A DNA stretch of 64,000 nucleotides from Thermoleophilum album (GTDB lineage: Bacteria; Actinomycetota; Thermoleophilia; Solirubrobacterales; Thermoleophilaceae), in the NCBI RefSeq assembly GCF_900108055.1, contig NZ_FNWJ01000001.1, forward strand, positions 124,001 to 188,000, given 5' to 3'. Below are positions 14,413 to 23,056 of the stretch, one piece after another. A program made the position numbers and the translations under genes. The notes below the pieces were generated by a model that was not told where the DNA came from, did not search any database, and saw nothing but the letters and a program-made list of their open reading frames with translations. Each line of letters opens with the position of its first letter. Position 1 is the stretch's first letter.

Positions 14413-17297
14413 GCGCGCGTCCCCAGGCAACCGCACTGGCATCGATCGGCCTGCTGCTGCCGCGCACCGCGACGCGTCGCGGCGGCGTCTACTTCTTGAC
14501 GCGCGCAGCAAACGGCGCGTTGGCCCTCGCTCATGTCTGGGCGGTCGGGCACGCGCTTGGCAGCGAGCAAGCTGGGCACTTCTTCATGCTTTGGACGAGC
14601 GCTTGGCTTTTGAGCGTCGCGGTCCGCTTCGGAAGCGACGGTGTGGTGGCCCGGGCGCTTGCCGAAGCGGACGCTGCACGCCGCCCGCCCGCCTCGTTGG
14701 GCGGTGTGCTGATCGTCGGGCTCGCGGTCGCCGCGCTCCTCTTCTGGCCCCTCACTTCACTAGTGGGAGCGCCCGACTCGCCTGCAGCGCTCGCCGCGCT
14801 CGCCGTGCTGGCGGTCGCCTGGGCGGGAACCGGCTTTTTCGCGAGCGTGCTCAAAGCGCGCGCTCGCGCCGATCTCGCGGGCTGGGTCCAGAACGTCGTG
14901 TGGTCGCTGCCGCCGACCCTGGTCGCGCTCCTCGCGTCGCCTCTCGCGATCGACAGCCTGCTCGGCCTTGCCGCGGCGACCGCCGCTGCTGCGCTGCTCG
15001 CGCTGCTTGCTGCTGCGGCGATCACCGCTCGTTCGTTGGGCGCGAACCTCGCGCTGCTACTCGTCGACCCGCGGCGCGAGCGGGTGGCTGTGCGCCGCGA
15101 CGAAATCGGGGCGGCGGTGCTGACCACGCTGGCCGAGGTCTACGTCTGGCTGCCGGTGCTGATCGGCGCGGTAGTCGGTGTATCGGGTGCCGCTGCCGCC
15201 GGCCTGTTCGCAGCCACGCGCATCGCCGGCGTTTTTAGCTGGGGCTACCAGGCGGTGGTCGCGACGCTCGTCCCCTCCCTGGCCGCCTCGGTGGCACGTT
15301 GCGATCCCCGTCGCGCGCGCCGCTTGATCGCGCAAGGAGCGTTAGGCGGTCTGATCGTGACGCTGCCGATCTGCTTAGTCGGAGCGGTCGCGGCGGGTCC
15401 CATCCTCGCTGTTTTCAGCAGCGACTACGCGCCGTGGCGAACGACGCTCATGCTCTTGATCGCGGCACGCCTGCTCGACGCCGCGGCGGGACCGCAAGGC
15501 GAGTTGATTCTGGTCGGGCGCAAGACTTGGGTCGGGGCGACGGCACTGGCAAGCTCGTGCGCGATCGGCACGGCGACGGCGCTGCTCACGCACAGCCTGC
15601 TGGGCGAGCAGGCGATCGGTCTCGGGGCGTTCGCAGCTTTCGCTTTCGCGAACGTCTCGCAGATGCTTTACGTCAGGCGTTGGGTAGGCAACTGGCGCCT
15701 CGCGGTCGAGAGCTCGCGCTCCGGCAGCGGCGTCGCTTCCGCAACGGGGGATCCCACAACGGGCGATCCCGCAATGGAGGCTCGCGCAACGGGCGCTGCC
15801 GCACACCGTGCTTTACGGCGCGCCCCCGAGCTGGCTGCGGCGCTGGCACTCGGGTTCCTCACGGCGTCGGTCGCGAGGCCGCCGCGCGACGCCGGCGGGG
15901 TGCTGCTGTGCGCAGCGATGGTGCTGCTGCTCGTCGGCTCTTCGCTGCTTTTGGCTGCCCGGTGTTTCGGCTTGCGCGATGCTTTGCTCTCCCCGCTGGG
16001 AGTTGCGGCCTTGATGGTCGCCTTGGTCTTTGCGTTGCGACCGGCGGCGCTGGCGCTGGCACCAAGCGACGCCGCCTATCCGCTTTTGTGGCTCGGCTTC
16101 GACTTCGCCGAACTCGGCCGTACAGCTGCCCTCGGAACGCTCGCTTTCTTCGGTTTCGGGGTCGCCTTCGCTGGTTCGTGGCTGGCGCTCAGGGAACGCG
16201 GCGGTGCCGCTGGCGGTGGTGGGGGCGGCGGCGAGGGCGCGCGCGGGGCGCTGTCTCGGCCCGCGAACGACGCCGCCACAGGTCCGCCGCTTAGCGAACG
16301 GAGGCTCGTCGGAGCGCTCGGCGGAGCGCTTGCAGTGGGTACGGCGCTGTGGGCCATCTTGTTCTTCCGGAACGGAGGCTTCGCGGCCCTGCTCGACGAT
16401 CCAAGCCGGCTGCATTTGAACCAGTTCGGCGGCGGCCACTACGTCTTCGGGTTCGCGCTTTGCCTTGGCGCGACGCTGGTCGCTGTACAGGCCTGGCGCG
16501 AACGGCCGACGCCGCGCAGGTTGCTGCTCGTGGGCACGGCCAGCGCCGTCGCGCTGGCCGCGAGCGTCGCCTTGCAGACCCGTGGACAGCTGCTCGCCAC
16601 CGGCGTCGCGGCGCTCGCCCTCGTCGCCTCGCGGGGCACGATCACGCGCTCCCGTGCGCTCCCGCTGGCACTCGCCGGGGTTTTGCTGCTCGCCGGGTTT
16701 GCCTGGATGCGCAGCGTGCGCGAGCTCGCCCAAACGTTGCCTCTGCGCGAGGCTGTCGCTCAGTCGCTGCACGGCAACCCCCTGCTGGACGCCACCCGCG
16801 ACTTCGTCGAGTTCGATCACCTCGTCGTGCTCGAACAGCTCGTTCCGAGCGAGCTGCGACGGCTCGGTGGTCGATCGCTCGCGCAAGCGCCCCTCGCGTT
16901 CCTGCCCCGCCGCCTTTACCCGGAGAAGCCTTTGCCCATCGACTTCGAATTGGCGCGGGCGACGATGGGTACTTCGGCCCGCGCCGGGACACCATTCACG
17001 CTCGCTGGCGAGCTCTACTGGAACTTCGGTTGGCCGGCCGCCTGCACGCTGCTGGTCGCGGTCGGCGCGCTTGGCGGGGCCGGCTGGGGGCTGCTTCGCC
17101 GCCGCCACGGCAGACGCCCAGAGCTGGTACGCGCGATCGCCTTCGGCTACTCGTATCTGCTGCTGACGCGCCCGCTCGGCGCGATGCTGTTGACCACCGG
17201 ACTCGCTGTCGCGGCCGCCTGGATCGTCGTGACCGCCGCCGAGCGCGGCGTCCGCCCCAAGACTCTGTGGAGGATGAGGTCCAGTCCCCGCGCTTGA
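14409..17297 (+). CDS. Wzx-Wzy fusion: polysaccharide flippase joined to O-antigen polymerase
   Basis: The protein has about 962 residues from a GTG overlapping the previous stop. Residues 1-435 form a MATE/MurJ-like flippase with about 12 helices, including YFLTRAANGALALAHVWAVG, LFAATRIAGVFSWGYQAVVA and DAAAGPQGELILVGR. Residues 445-464 are a linker encoded by a 15-base tandem repeat. Residues 470-962 carry about 12 more helices, a Gly-rich cytoplasmic loop near 600, and the periplasmic polymerase signature FLPRRLYPEKPLPIDFELA, then TPFTLAGELYWNFGWPA. The flippase would turn lipid-linked repeat units outward and the polymerase would join them. These activities are usually on separate proteins. 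The last 151 bases overlap the convergent glycosyltransferase gene. Confidence 0.8.
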   Translation: MSARPQATALASIGLLLPRTATRRGGVYFLTRAANGALALAHVWAVGHALGSEQAGHFFMLWTSAWLLSVAVRFGSDGVVARALAEADAARRPPASLGGVLIVGLAVAALLFWPLTSLVGAPDSPAALAALAVLAVAWAGTGFFASVLKARARADLAGWVQNVVWSLPPTLVALLASPLAIDSLLGLAAATAAAALLALLAAAAITARSLGANLALLLVDPRRERVAVRRDEIGAAVLTTLAEVYVWLPVLIGAVVGVSGAAAAGLFAATRIAGVFSWGYQAVVATLVPSLAASVARCDPRRARRLIAQGALGGLIVTLPICLVGAVAAGPILAVFSSDYAPWRTTLMLLIAARLLDAAAGPQGELILVGRKTWVGATALASSCAIGTATALLTHSLLGEQAIGLGAFAAFAFANVSQMLYVRRWVGNWRLAVESSRSGSGVASATGDPTTGDPAMEARATGAAAHRALRRAPELAAALALGFLTASVARPPRDAGGVLLCAAMVLLLVGSSLLLAARCFGLRDALLSPLGVAALMVALVFALRPAALALAPSDAAYPLLWLGFDFAELGRTAALGTLAFFGFGVAFAGSWLALRERGGAAGGGGGGGEGARGALSRPANDAATGPPLSERRLVGALGGALAVGTALWAILFFRNGGFAALLDDPSRLHLNQFGGGHYVFGFALCLGATLVAVQAWRERPTPRRLLLVGTASAVALAASVALQTRGQLLATGVAALALVASRGTITRSRALPLALAGVLLLAGFAWMRSVRELAQTLPLREAVAQSLHGNPLLDATRDFVEFDHLVVLEQLVPSELRRLGGRSLAQAPLAFLPRRLYPEKPLPIDFELARATMGTSARAGTPFTLAGELYWNFGWPAACTLLVAVGALGGAGWGLLRRRHGRRPELVRAIAFGYSYLLLTRPLGAMLLTTGLAVAAAWIVVTAAERGVRPKTLWRMRSSPRA
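15741..15800 (+). repeat. Four 15-base degenerate tandem repeats in the Wzx-Wzy linker
   Basis: Units start at 15741, 15756, 15771 and 15786 and read close to GCAACGGGCGATCCC. They encode ATGDP, TTGDP, AMEAR and ATGAA, so the frame is kept. They sit exactly between the flippase and polymerase parts. Confidence 0.8.
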
Positions 17298-18406
17298 CGT
17301 TCGAGACCGAACAAGCGGCGTTGGCGCTCGCGCCCAGCGAGCGCGAGCCGACGCCGCTCCCGCGGATCGCGCACCAGCAGCGCCGCCGCTTGCGCCAGCG
17401 CCGCGACGTTGCCGGCCGGTACCAGCACGCCCGCCCCTCCGTCGAGCTGCTCGGGCACGCCGCCGACCGCGAACGCGACCGTCGCGACGCCGCTAGCCAT
17501 CGCTTCGAGCACCACCAGTGGGCAGGCATCGGCCCGCGACGGCACCACCAGCACGTCGATCTCCGCTAGTTCGCGTAGCGACCAGCGGTCATCGGCATCG
17601 GGCGGCGGTACGCGACAGTCGATACCTCGGCGGGACGCCAACGCGAGCGTCTGTTCCCCCCACTCGCGCCAGCGTCCAGCGGCGGCCCGTCCGACCAGCC
17701 GCGCACTGAAGGCGTCGTCGCCGAGTTGCGCGCGTAGGCGTTCGACGACCGCGATGAAGAGGTCGGCGCCCTTGACCGGACAAACGGTCCCGACGTACCC
17801 GACCACCGGACGTCGGCTCCGGGCACTCGAGCGGCGCCGTGACAGTGGTGGCTCGGGGACGCCCGGGTAGAGCACGTCGGCGTCGACCCCTAAGCGCCGC
17901 AAGCGCGCGCGCGCGGCCAACGAGGGAACCAGTCGTAGCTCCGCAAGACGCGCGAGTTGTGCTGCCAAGAGCGCCTTGGGCGAACGGTCGAGCAATTCGT
18001 GAACGTGCAGGACGGTGCGTGGCCGCTGGCCGCCCGCCGCCACCGACGCGAGCAGCTCGGGGGTAGTCAGCACCGTGTTGAACAACAGCAGGTCAGGGCT
18101 TTCGCGGCGCAACCACGCGCTCCATTCGGCGAGGTACGCGGGCACGCCGAGACTTCTCCGCCAGACACCGGGAGGCTCGAGCATTCCCGCCAGGCTGAAG
18201 GCGTGTGGGCGGTGTTGCAGGCAAGCGGGAATGCCGAGACGTTCGAGCACCGACAACACCGGCCCCTCTTGCGGAACCCAGGCGCGTAGCTCCCAACGCT
18301 CAGCGAGCTGCGGCGCCATGCGCAAAAGCGAAACGGTTGCGCCACCGAGCTCACCCTCGTGCAACACGAGCCCGAGCCGTGGTCGGACTTGATCGGAGGC
18401 GAACAA
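17147..18406 (-). CDS. GT4 family glycosyltransferase
   Basis: The 419-residue protein starts LGLVLHEGELGGATVSLLRM, an acceptor-side glycine loop. It carries VVGYVGTVCPVKGADLFIAV and PSRADACPLVVLEAMASGVATVAF in the C-terminal donor-binding half (about 200-385). TTG at 18406 is the longest start; a GTG a few codons later is possible. The last 35 or so residues (after RVLGRTPRSA) are unlike the family and are encoded antisense to the final helix of the Wzx-Wzy protein. They may be a tail created by loss of the original stop. The gene stands alone on the minus strand within the plus-strand part of the locus. Confidence 0.85.
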   Translation of the reverse strand: MFASDQVRPRLGLVLHEGELGGATVSLLRMAPQLAERWELRAWVPQEGPVLSVLERLGIPACLQHRPHAFSLAGMLEPPGVWRRSLGVPAYLAEWSAWLRRESPDLLLFNTVLTTPELLASVAAGGQRPRTVLHVHELLDRSPKALLAAQLARLAELRLVPSLAARARLRRLGVDADVLYPGVPEPPLSRRRSSARSRRPVVGYVGTVCPVKGADLFIAVVERLRAQLGDDAFSARLVGRAAAGRWREWGEQTLALASRRGIDCRVPPPDADDRWSLRELAEIDVLVVPSRADACPLVVLEAMASGVATVAFAVGGVPEQLDGGAGVLVPAGNVAALAQAAALLVRDPRERRRLALAGRERQRRLFGLERQARGLDLILHRVLGRTPRSAAVTTIQAAATASPVVNSIAPSGRVSSRYE

Positions 18407-18559
18407 CTTGTGTGGGGTACCGGGAGCGCAGGGCGGCTATTCGCCGCTCGCCGACACCGTACCGCCGCCGCACAAAAAGCGCCACCGCTTTTGACGCCTG
18501 GGGCTGTGCTCGACAGATGTCAGATGTCCGCCGGGCTGGAAACGAGGCGGCGGCTGAGT

Positions 18560-18595
18560 TAAGTTCGCTACGACCCCACCGTGGAATCTGCCCCC
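18560..18595 (+). promoter_or_regulatory. Promoter with C-tract leader of the first sugar-phosphate transferase
   Basis: TAAGTT at 18560-18565, 7 bases, then CCCCACC and the GTG at 18581; a second C-tract (CCCCCAC) lies at 18591. The string TTA(A/G)GTTCGCT is shared with the promoter at 20188. Layout matches that at 21577, which drives the second transferase of this type. Confidence 0.5.
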
Positions 18596-20152
18596 ACAGT
18601 CCCGCGGGTGCGCGAGGCGCCGCGTGCGCGTGTAGCCCCTCTGTCCACGCGGCTCGAGGCCCGACAGCCGGTCGCTGCCCAAAAGGATGCTCGGCGGCGC
18701 CTTTTGCTGTTCGCCGCCGACGTGCTGGTGTTCCTGCTTGCGGTCGCCGCAGCCACACTCGTCGAGGGCACGACGGATCCGCTCTGGTCGCTTTGGCTTG
18801 CTCCGCTGTGGGCGCTCGTCGCGAAGCTCGAAGGGCTCTACGACGCCGACCATCCGCGCATTTGGCACCGCACGAGCGACGAGGCGTCGAAGATCTTTCA
18901 CTGGGTGACGGTCTCGAGCGCGGCGACCCTCTTCGTGCTGCGCGGCCTGCCCGAACAAACGATCCGGCTCGAGAGCGCACTGACCCTTTACTTCGTCGCG
19001 CTCGGCGCGGCTTTCCCCATGCGCGCTGCGGCCCGCGGACTGTGGCGTCGCCTGGTGGCACCCGAGCGGACCCTCGTGATCGGAGACGGTGAGCTTGCGC
19101 GCAGCGTCGGTCGCAAGCTGACGCTCGAGCCGCACCACAACGTGGAAGTGATCGGTCGCGTGCGTCGCGTCGCCAACGATGCGGCGCTCATCGCTACCCG
19201 TGACGACGCCGAAGCGACGAGCCGCGCCCCGGTCGCGCTCGGCGCCAAACGCAACGGCCGCCATGCCGCTTCGGCCGCCGATCGTGATCCCCTGTGGGGA
19301 AGCGTGCTGATCGACGACCTTTCGGTCGACGACCTCCGTCAGTTGATTCGCCACTTCGAACTCGAGCGGATCGTCTTGGCCGCTCCGGAGCTCGACGAGC
19401 AGACGCTCGCGCGCGTGCTCGCCGCATGCCGCCAGAGCGGCTGCAAGCTGAGCGTGGTGCCGCCGATGCCGGCGATGCTCGGAACGGCCGTCGAGCTCAC
19501 ACACATCGCGGAGCTGCCGTTGATCGAGTACGCCACTTGGCCAACGCCGCCTTCGACGATCGCTCTCAAGCGCGCCATCGACGTAATCGTCGGCGGCCTG
19601 CTGCTGGTGCTGGTGGCGCCGCTGATGGCGCTGATCGCGGTGGCGATCCGACTCGACTCGCGCGGTCCGGCGCTGTTCCGACAGCCCCGCGCAGGCAAGG
19701 ACGGCAAGCCGTTCACGATGCTCAAGTTCCGGACGATGTGTGTCGACGCCGAGCGGCGGCTGTGCGAGCTGCTCAACGTCGACGAGCTCGAGGAACCGGT
19801 CTTCAAAATCCCCAACGATCCCCGGGTCACCCGCGTGGGACGCATCCTGCGGCGACTCTCACTGGACGAGCTGCCGCAGTTGATCAACGTGGTGCGCGGC
19901 GACATGAGCCTCGTCGGACCACGACCCGAGGAAACCTGGCTCGTCGATCGCTATGCGGAGCACGAACGCTTACGCCTGCTGATGAGACCTGGACTGACTG
20001 GGCCGATGCAGGTGCACGGTCGCGGCGACTTGAGCTTCCAGGAGCGCTTGGCGGTGGAGCGGGAGTACGTCGAGAACTACACCCTGCGCAAGGACTTCCA
20101 GATCCTTCTGCGCACCTTCTCGGCGATCGTTCGCGGCGGTGGTGCCTACTAG
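18581..20152 (+). CDS. Polyprenyl-phosphate sugar-1-phosphate transferase (WbaP/WcaJ-like)
   Basis: This 523-residue protein has four N-terminal hydrophobic segments (about 40-150), a Rossmann-like CoA_binding_3 domain (about 150-310, with LVIGDGELARSVGRKL), a fifth re-entrant helix (AIDVIVGGLLLVLVAPLMAL) and the catalytic bacterial sugar transferase domain to the C-terminus. Catalytic motifs visible are FRQPRAGKDGKPFTMLKFRTM, RLSLDELPQLINVVRGDMS and LVGPRPEE. It starts repeat-unit synthesis by moving a sugar-1-phosphate (often glucose or galactose) from a nucleotide donor to undecaprenyl phosphate. It belongs with the Wzx/Wzy route. A second member of the family lies 1.4 kb downstream. Confidence 0.93.
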   Translation: MESAPTVPRVREAPRARVAPLSTRLEARQPVAAQKDARRRLLLFAADVLVFLLAVAAATLVEGTTDPLWSLWLAPLWALVAKLEGLYDADHPRIWHRTSDEASKIFHWVTVSSAATLFVLRGLPEQTIRLESALTLYFVALGAAFPMRAAARGLWRRLVAPERTLVIGDGELARSVGRKLTLEPHHNVEVIGRVRRVANDAALIATRDDAEATSRAPVALGAKRNGRHAASAADRDPLWGSVLIDDLSVDDLRQLIRHFELERIVLAAPELDEQTLARVLAACRQSGCKLSVVPPMPAMLGTAVELTHIAELPLIEYATWPTPPSTIALKRAIDVIVGGLLLVLVAPLMALIAVAIRLDSRGPALFRQPRAGKDGKPFTMLKFRTMCVDAERRLCELLNVDELEEPVFKIPNDPRVTRVGRILRRLSLDELPQLINVVRGDMSLVGPRPEETWLVDRYAEHERLRLLMRPGLTGPMQVHGRGDLSFQERLAVEREYVENYTLRKDFQILLRTFSAIVRGGGAY

Positions 20153-20169
20153 CGAGGCAGCAGCCAGCG

Positions 20170-20184
20170 CGACCGCCGCGGTCG
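20170..20184 (+). terminator. Hairpin just upstream of the next promoter
   Basis: CGACCG and CGGTCG form a 6-base-pair stem with loop CCG, 17 bases after the transferase stop and 3 bases before the TAGGTT box. Without a T-run it may be either a weak terminator or an operator covering the promoter. Confidence 0.3.
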
Positions 20185-20187
20185 TGT

Positions 20188-20208
20188 TAGGTTCGCTTTT
20201 ATGCCCCC
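20188..20208 (+). promoter_or_regulatory. Shared start-region motif: TAGGTT box plus ATGCCCCC
   Basis: TAGGTT at 20188-20193, 7 bases, then the ATG at 20201 directly followed by five C. This gives a leaderless mRNA. The sequence TTAGGTTCGCT nearly repeats that at 18559. Confidence 0.55.
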
Positions 20209-21466
20209 GCTAGCGTCCCCCTCACCCTCCCAATCCCCGTCGAACCCACGTATCCGACGCATCTCACGGGTGCTACAGCGCCCGCCCCGCCTGCTCGTGC
20301 TGGGCACCTTGATCGGCGGTCTGCTCGCTACGGGCTTGGCCGCGCCCGCCGTAGCGGCAAAACGCAGGGTCCCCTTCGGGTTTTTGGGCAGCGTGGTACC
20401 GCCGGAGATGTTCTCGGTTCCGGAGTCGGTGCTCGACCGTCAGTTCGCGCTAATGGCGCGTTCGGGTGTGGAGTCGGTGCGCCTTACCTTCGATTGGGGC
20501 TCGCTGGAGCCGACCCCGGGCAGCTACTCGCTGACCGAGGTCGACAAGCTCGTACGCAGCGCAAGTCGCTCCCGGCTACAGATCATCCTCAACGTTTCCG
20601 GCACGCCGTGCTGGGCTTCGAGCGCCCCGCTCGATCCCGAGTGCCGGCGGTTCCCGCCGAGCGACGCTAATCGCGTGCGCTTCGCCGCCTTGATGACGCT
20701 CTTGGTGCGCCGCTATGGCAGCAACGGCGAGTTTTGGCGAGAGAACCGTGCGGTGCCGCGCAATCCGATCACGCTGTGGCAGATCTGGAACGAGCAGACA
20801 GCGCCTTGGCACTGGCAGGAATCCCCGTGGGCACCGGGGTACGCGCGCCTGCTGCGCGCGACCTATCCGCAGATCAAAAGCGTCGACCGCCGGGCTCGCG
20901 TGATCGCCGGCTCGCTGGTCGCTTATGGCCGCTCGTACAACCCTTGGGACGCCGTCCGTGACCTCTACCGCGCCGGCGCGCGGCAGTACTTCGACGCGAT
21001 CTCGGTGCATCCGTTTACCAACGATCCGCGCTCCGTCGCCAAGACCGCCTGGCAGACCACAGAGATCCTGCGGCGCGTGCGCCAACGCATGGACCAGGCT
21101 GGCGATCGCAAAAAGCCGCTGCTTGTGACCGAGATCACCTGGCCGGCCGGCAAGGGTAAGGTGCCGCGGCAGGCCCGTTTCTACATGGAGGTCACGCCAC
21201 GCCAGCAAGCAGAGCGCATGCGGGCCGCCTTCCTCCGGCTGGCCGCGTGGCGTAAGCGGCTCCGCCTCACTCATGTTCAGTGGTACACGTGGGCCACCGC
21301 TTACGACCCGGTCGGTCCCGCGACCGTGATGCTGTTCCGCTACTCGGGTCTCACACAGATGCGCGGAACGAGCTTCAAGCCGATGCCGATCTTGGGCACC
21401 TACCGGTCGCTCGCCGCGCAACTCGAGGGCTGCCGCAAGGGCGACGACGCGCGGCGCTGTCGCTGA
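20201..21466 (+). CDS. Exported glycoside-hydrolase-like protein (GH39/GH5 clan A type)
   Basis: The 421-residue protein has an N-terminal basic segment and signal helix (LLVLGTLIGGLLATGLAAPAVAA). A predicted TIM-barrel domain starts at RVPFGFLGSVVPPEMF. LMARSGVESVRLTFDW and ITLWQIWNEQ (acid/base Glu near residue 196) are followed by LLVTEITWPAGKG (nucleophile Glu near 310), as expected for retaining clan A hydrolases such as PslG. The substrate is unknown; the context suggests cleavage or trimming of the polysaccharide made by this locus. Three related proteins lie at 27543, 30335 and 31647. It lies between the two sugar-phosphate transferase genes and has its own promoter motif. Confidence 0.75.
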   Translation: MPPLASPSPSQSPSNPRIRRISRVLQRPPRLLVLGTLIGGLLATGLAAPAVAAKRRVPFGFLGSVVPPEMFSVPESVLDRQFALMARSGVESVRLTFDWGSLEPTPGSYSLTEVDKLVRSASRSRLQIILNVSGTPCWASSAPLDPECRRFPPSDANRVRFAALMTLLVRRYGSNGEFWRENRAVPRNPITLWQIWNEQTAPWHWQESPWAPGYARLLRATYPQIKSVDRRARVIAGSLVAYGRSYNPWDAVRDLYRAGARQYFDAISVHPFTNDPRSVAKTAWQTTEILRRVRQRMDQAGDRKKPLLVTEITWPAGKGKVPRQARFYMEVTPRQQAERMRAAFLRLAAWRKRLRLTHVQWYTWATAYDPVGPATVMLFRYSGLTQMRGTSFKPMPILGTYRSLAAQLEGCRKGDDARRCR

Positions 21467-21576
21467 CCGCAGCGACCGCCGCTTCGGCACGCTCGCCCGG
21501 GCGCTTAGCGCTCGCAGCGCGCGCAAGGAAGCTCGAAAAAACGCCTAGAGGACTGGAATCAGGCCACTAGCTGCGT

Positions 21577-21598
21577 TACGAATGAGAGCGCCCCCACC
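21577..21598 (+). promoter_or_regulatory. Promoter with C-tract leader of the second sugar-phosphate transferase
   Basis: TACGAAT at 21577-21583, 7 bases, then CCCCCACC directly before the ATG at 21599. Here the C-tract lies outside the coding sequence, which shows that the conserved element is a nucleotide signal and not just a shared protein start. Confidence 0.55.
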
Positions 21599-23056
21599 AT
21601 GACCGACGCGACCCGCACCCGCAGTCGGGAACGGCACAAGCTCGCCCCCGGTTATCCGGCGCTCGGCCAGCCGCCTCTGCGCCGTGCGCTCGCGCGAACC
21701 TCCTTCTATCGCCGGCTGCTGCTCGTCGTCGGGGATGTCGCTGCCGTGCTGATCTGGGTCGGCCTGCTAGCGAGCGTGACCGGCCGCGCACCGACGTTGC
21801 CGGTCTGGTTCGCCGGCGCGGGGCTGGTCCCGTTGGTCGCGAAGCTCGCGGGTCTCTACGCCCGCGAACCGCTTGTGCTCAACCACGCGACGCTCGACGA
21901 GGTGCCGCGGATCGCCGCCGTCGCGGCCGTGGTGGTGCTGGCGCTGGGCGCGTCGCTCGGCGTGTCATCGGGGGCCCCGGGGCTCGCGGCGGGGGCGGCC
22001 CTCGTCGCCAGCGTCGCCGTCGCGCGCTTGGCCGTGCGGCGCGCCGGGCGCGCCTTGACGGCTCCTGAGCGGGTGCTCGTCGTGGGCGACGGACCCGCCT
22101 ACGCGCTGTTGAAACGCAAGGTGAACGGGGATCCACGACTGAACGTCGCTTTGGTCGGCCGACTCGGGCGGGAGTCCGAGCCGCGCGCGATCGCGGATCG
22201 CCGGCTAGGCGCACCCAATGACCTCGAAGCGGTGGCGCTGACGCGACACATCGACCGCGTCGTTTTGGCTCCGGGTGAGTTAGCTGCCGGCGAGCTCGAC
22301 GATCTTCTGCGCCGCGCACACGCGCTCGGCGTACGGATTTCGCTACTTGCGCCGGTTCCCGCCGCGGCCGGCAGCGCAGCGGTCACCGACGATCTCGGCG
22401 GTCAGGTCCTCATCGGTTTGCGCGAGTTCGGGATCGGGCCGTGCGGGCGTGTTGCCAAGCGCCTGTTTGACGTAGCCCTGGCCGGCGCGCTCCTGATCCT
22501 GCTGGCGCCCCTCATGGGACTGATCGCGCTGGCTATCAAGTGCAGCTCGCGCGGGCCCGTGCTGTTCCGACAGATCCGCGTCGGCAAAGACGGCAGGCGA
22601 TTCGAGATCTTCAAGTTCCGCACGATGTTCGAAGGAGCTGATGAGCTCAAGCCTCTGTTGAGCGCCCTCAACCAGGCTGCGCCGCTCTTCAAGATCGCCA
22701 ACGATCCGCGGACCACTCCGGTCGGGCGGCTGCTCCGGCGTTACTCGCTCGACGAGCTGCCGCAACTTTTCAACGTCCTGCGCGGCGAAATGAGCTTGGT
22801 TGGTCCGCGTCCCTTGATCTGCGAAGAGGACCGCCTCTTCAACGGCTGGCAACGCAGTCGCTATGCGGTCGCCCCGGGCATCACTGGGCCCTGGCAGATC
22901 CTCGGCTCAAGCCGCGTGCCGCTGAGCGACATGGTCGCGATCGATTACCTGTACTGCGCGAACTGGTCGCTCTGGCAGGACCTGAAGATCTTGCTGCGCA
23001 CGCTTCGCTACGTGCTGAGCCGGCAAAGCGGCGAGCACATCGGCACTCGCCGCTGA
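21599..23056 (+). CDS. Polyprenyl-phosphate sugar-1-phosphate transferase (second copy)
   Basis: The 485-residue protein has the same architecture as the protein at 18581: N-terminal helices, a CoA_binding_3 region with VLVVGDGPAYALLKRKV, the re-entrant helix LFDVALAGALLILLAPLMGL, and the catalytic domain. The domain has FRQIRVGKDGRRFEIFKFRTM, RYSLDELPQLFNVLRGEMS and LVGPRPLI. The C-terminal part (AVAPGITGPWQILGSSRVPL) is typical of the group. Divergence from the first copy suggests another sugar donor, so the locus may start two different glycans. Its last bases are duplicated in the intergenic DNA that follows. Confidence 0.93.
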   Translation: MTDATRTRSRERHKLAPGYPALGQPPLRRALARTSFYRRLLLVVGDVAAVLIWVGLLASVTGRAPTLPVWFAGAGLVPLVAKLAGLYAREPLVLNHATLDEVPRIAAVAAVVVLALGASLGVSSGAPGLAAGAALVASVAVARLAVRRAGRALTAPERVLVVGDGPAYALLKRKVNGDPRLNVALVGRLGRESEPRAIADRRLGAPNDLEAVALTRHIDRVVLAPGELAAGELDDLLRRAHALGVRISLLAPVPAAAGSAAVTDDLGGQVLIGLREFGIGPCGRVAKRLFDVALAGALLILLAPLMGLIALAIKCSSRGPVLFRQIRVGKDGRRFEIFKFRTMFEGADELKPLLSALNQAAPLFKIANDPRTTPVGRLLRRYSLDELPQLFNVLRGEMSLVGPRPLICEEDRLFNGWQRSRYAVAPGITGPWQILGSSRVPLSDMVAIDYLYCANWSLWQDLKILLRTLRYVLSRQSGEHIGTRR

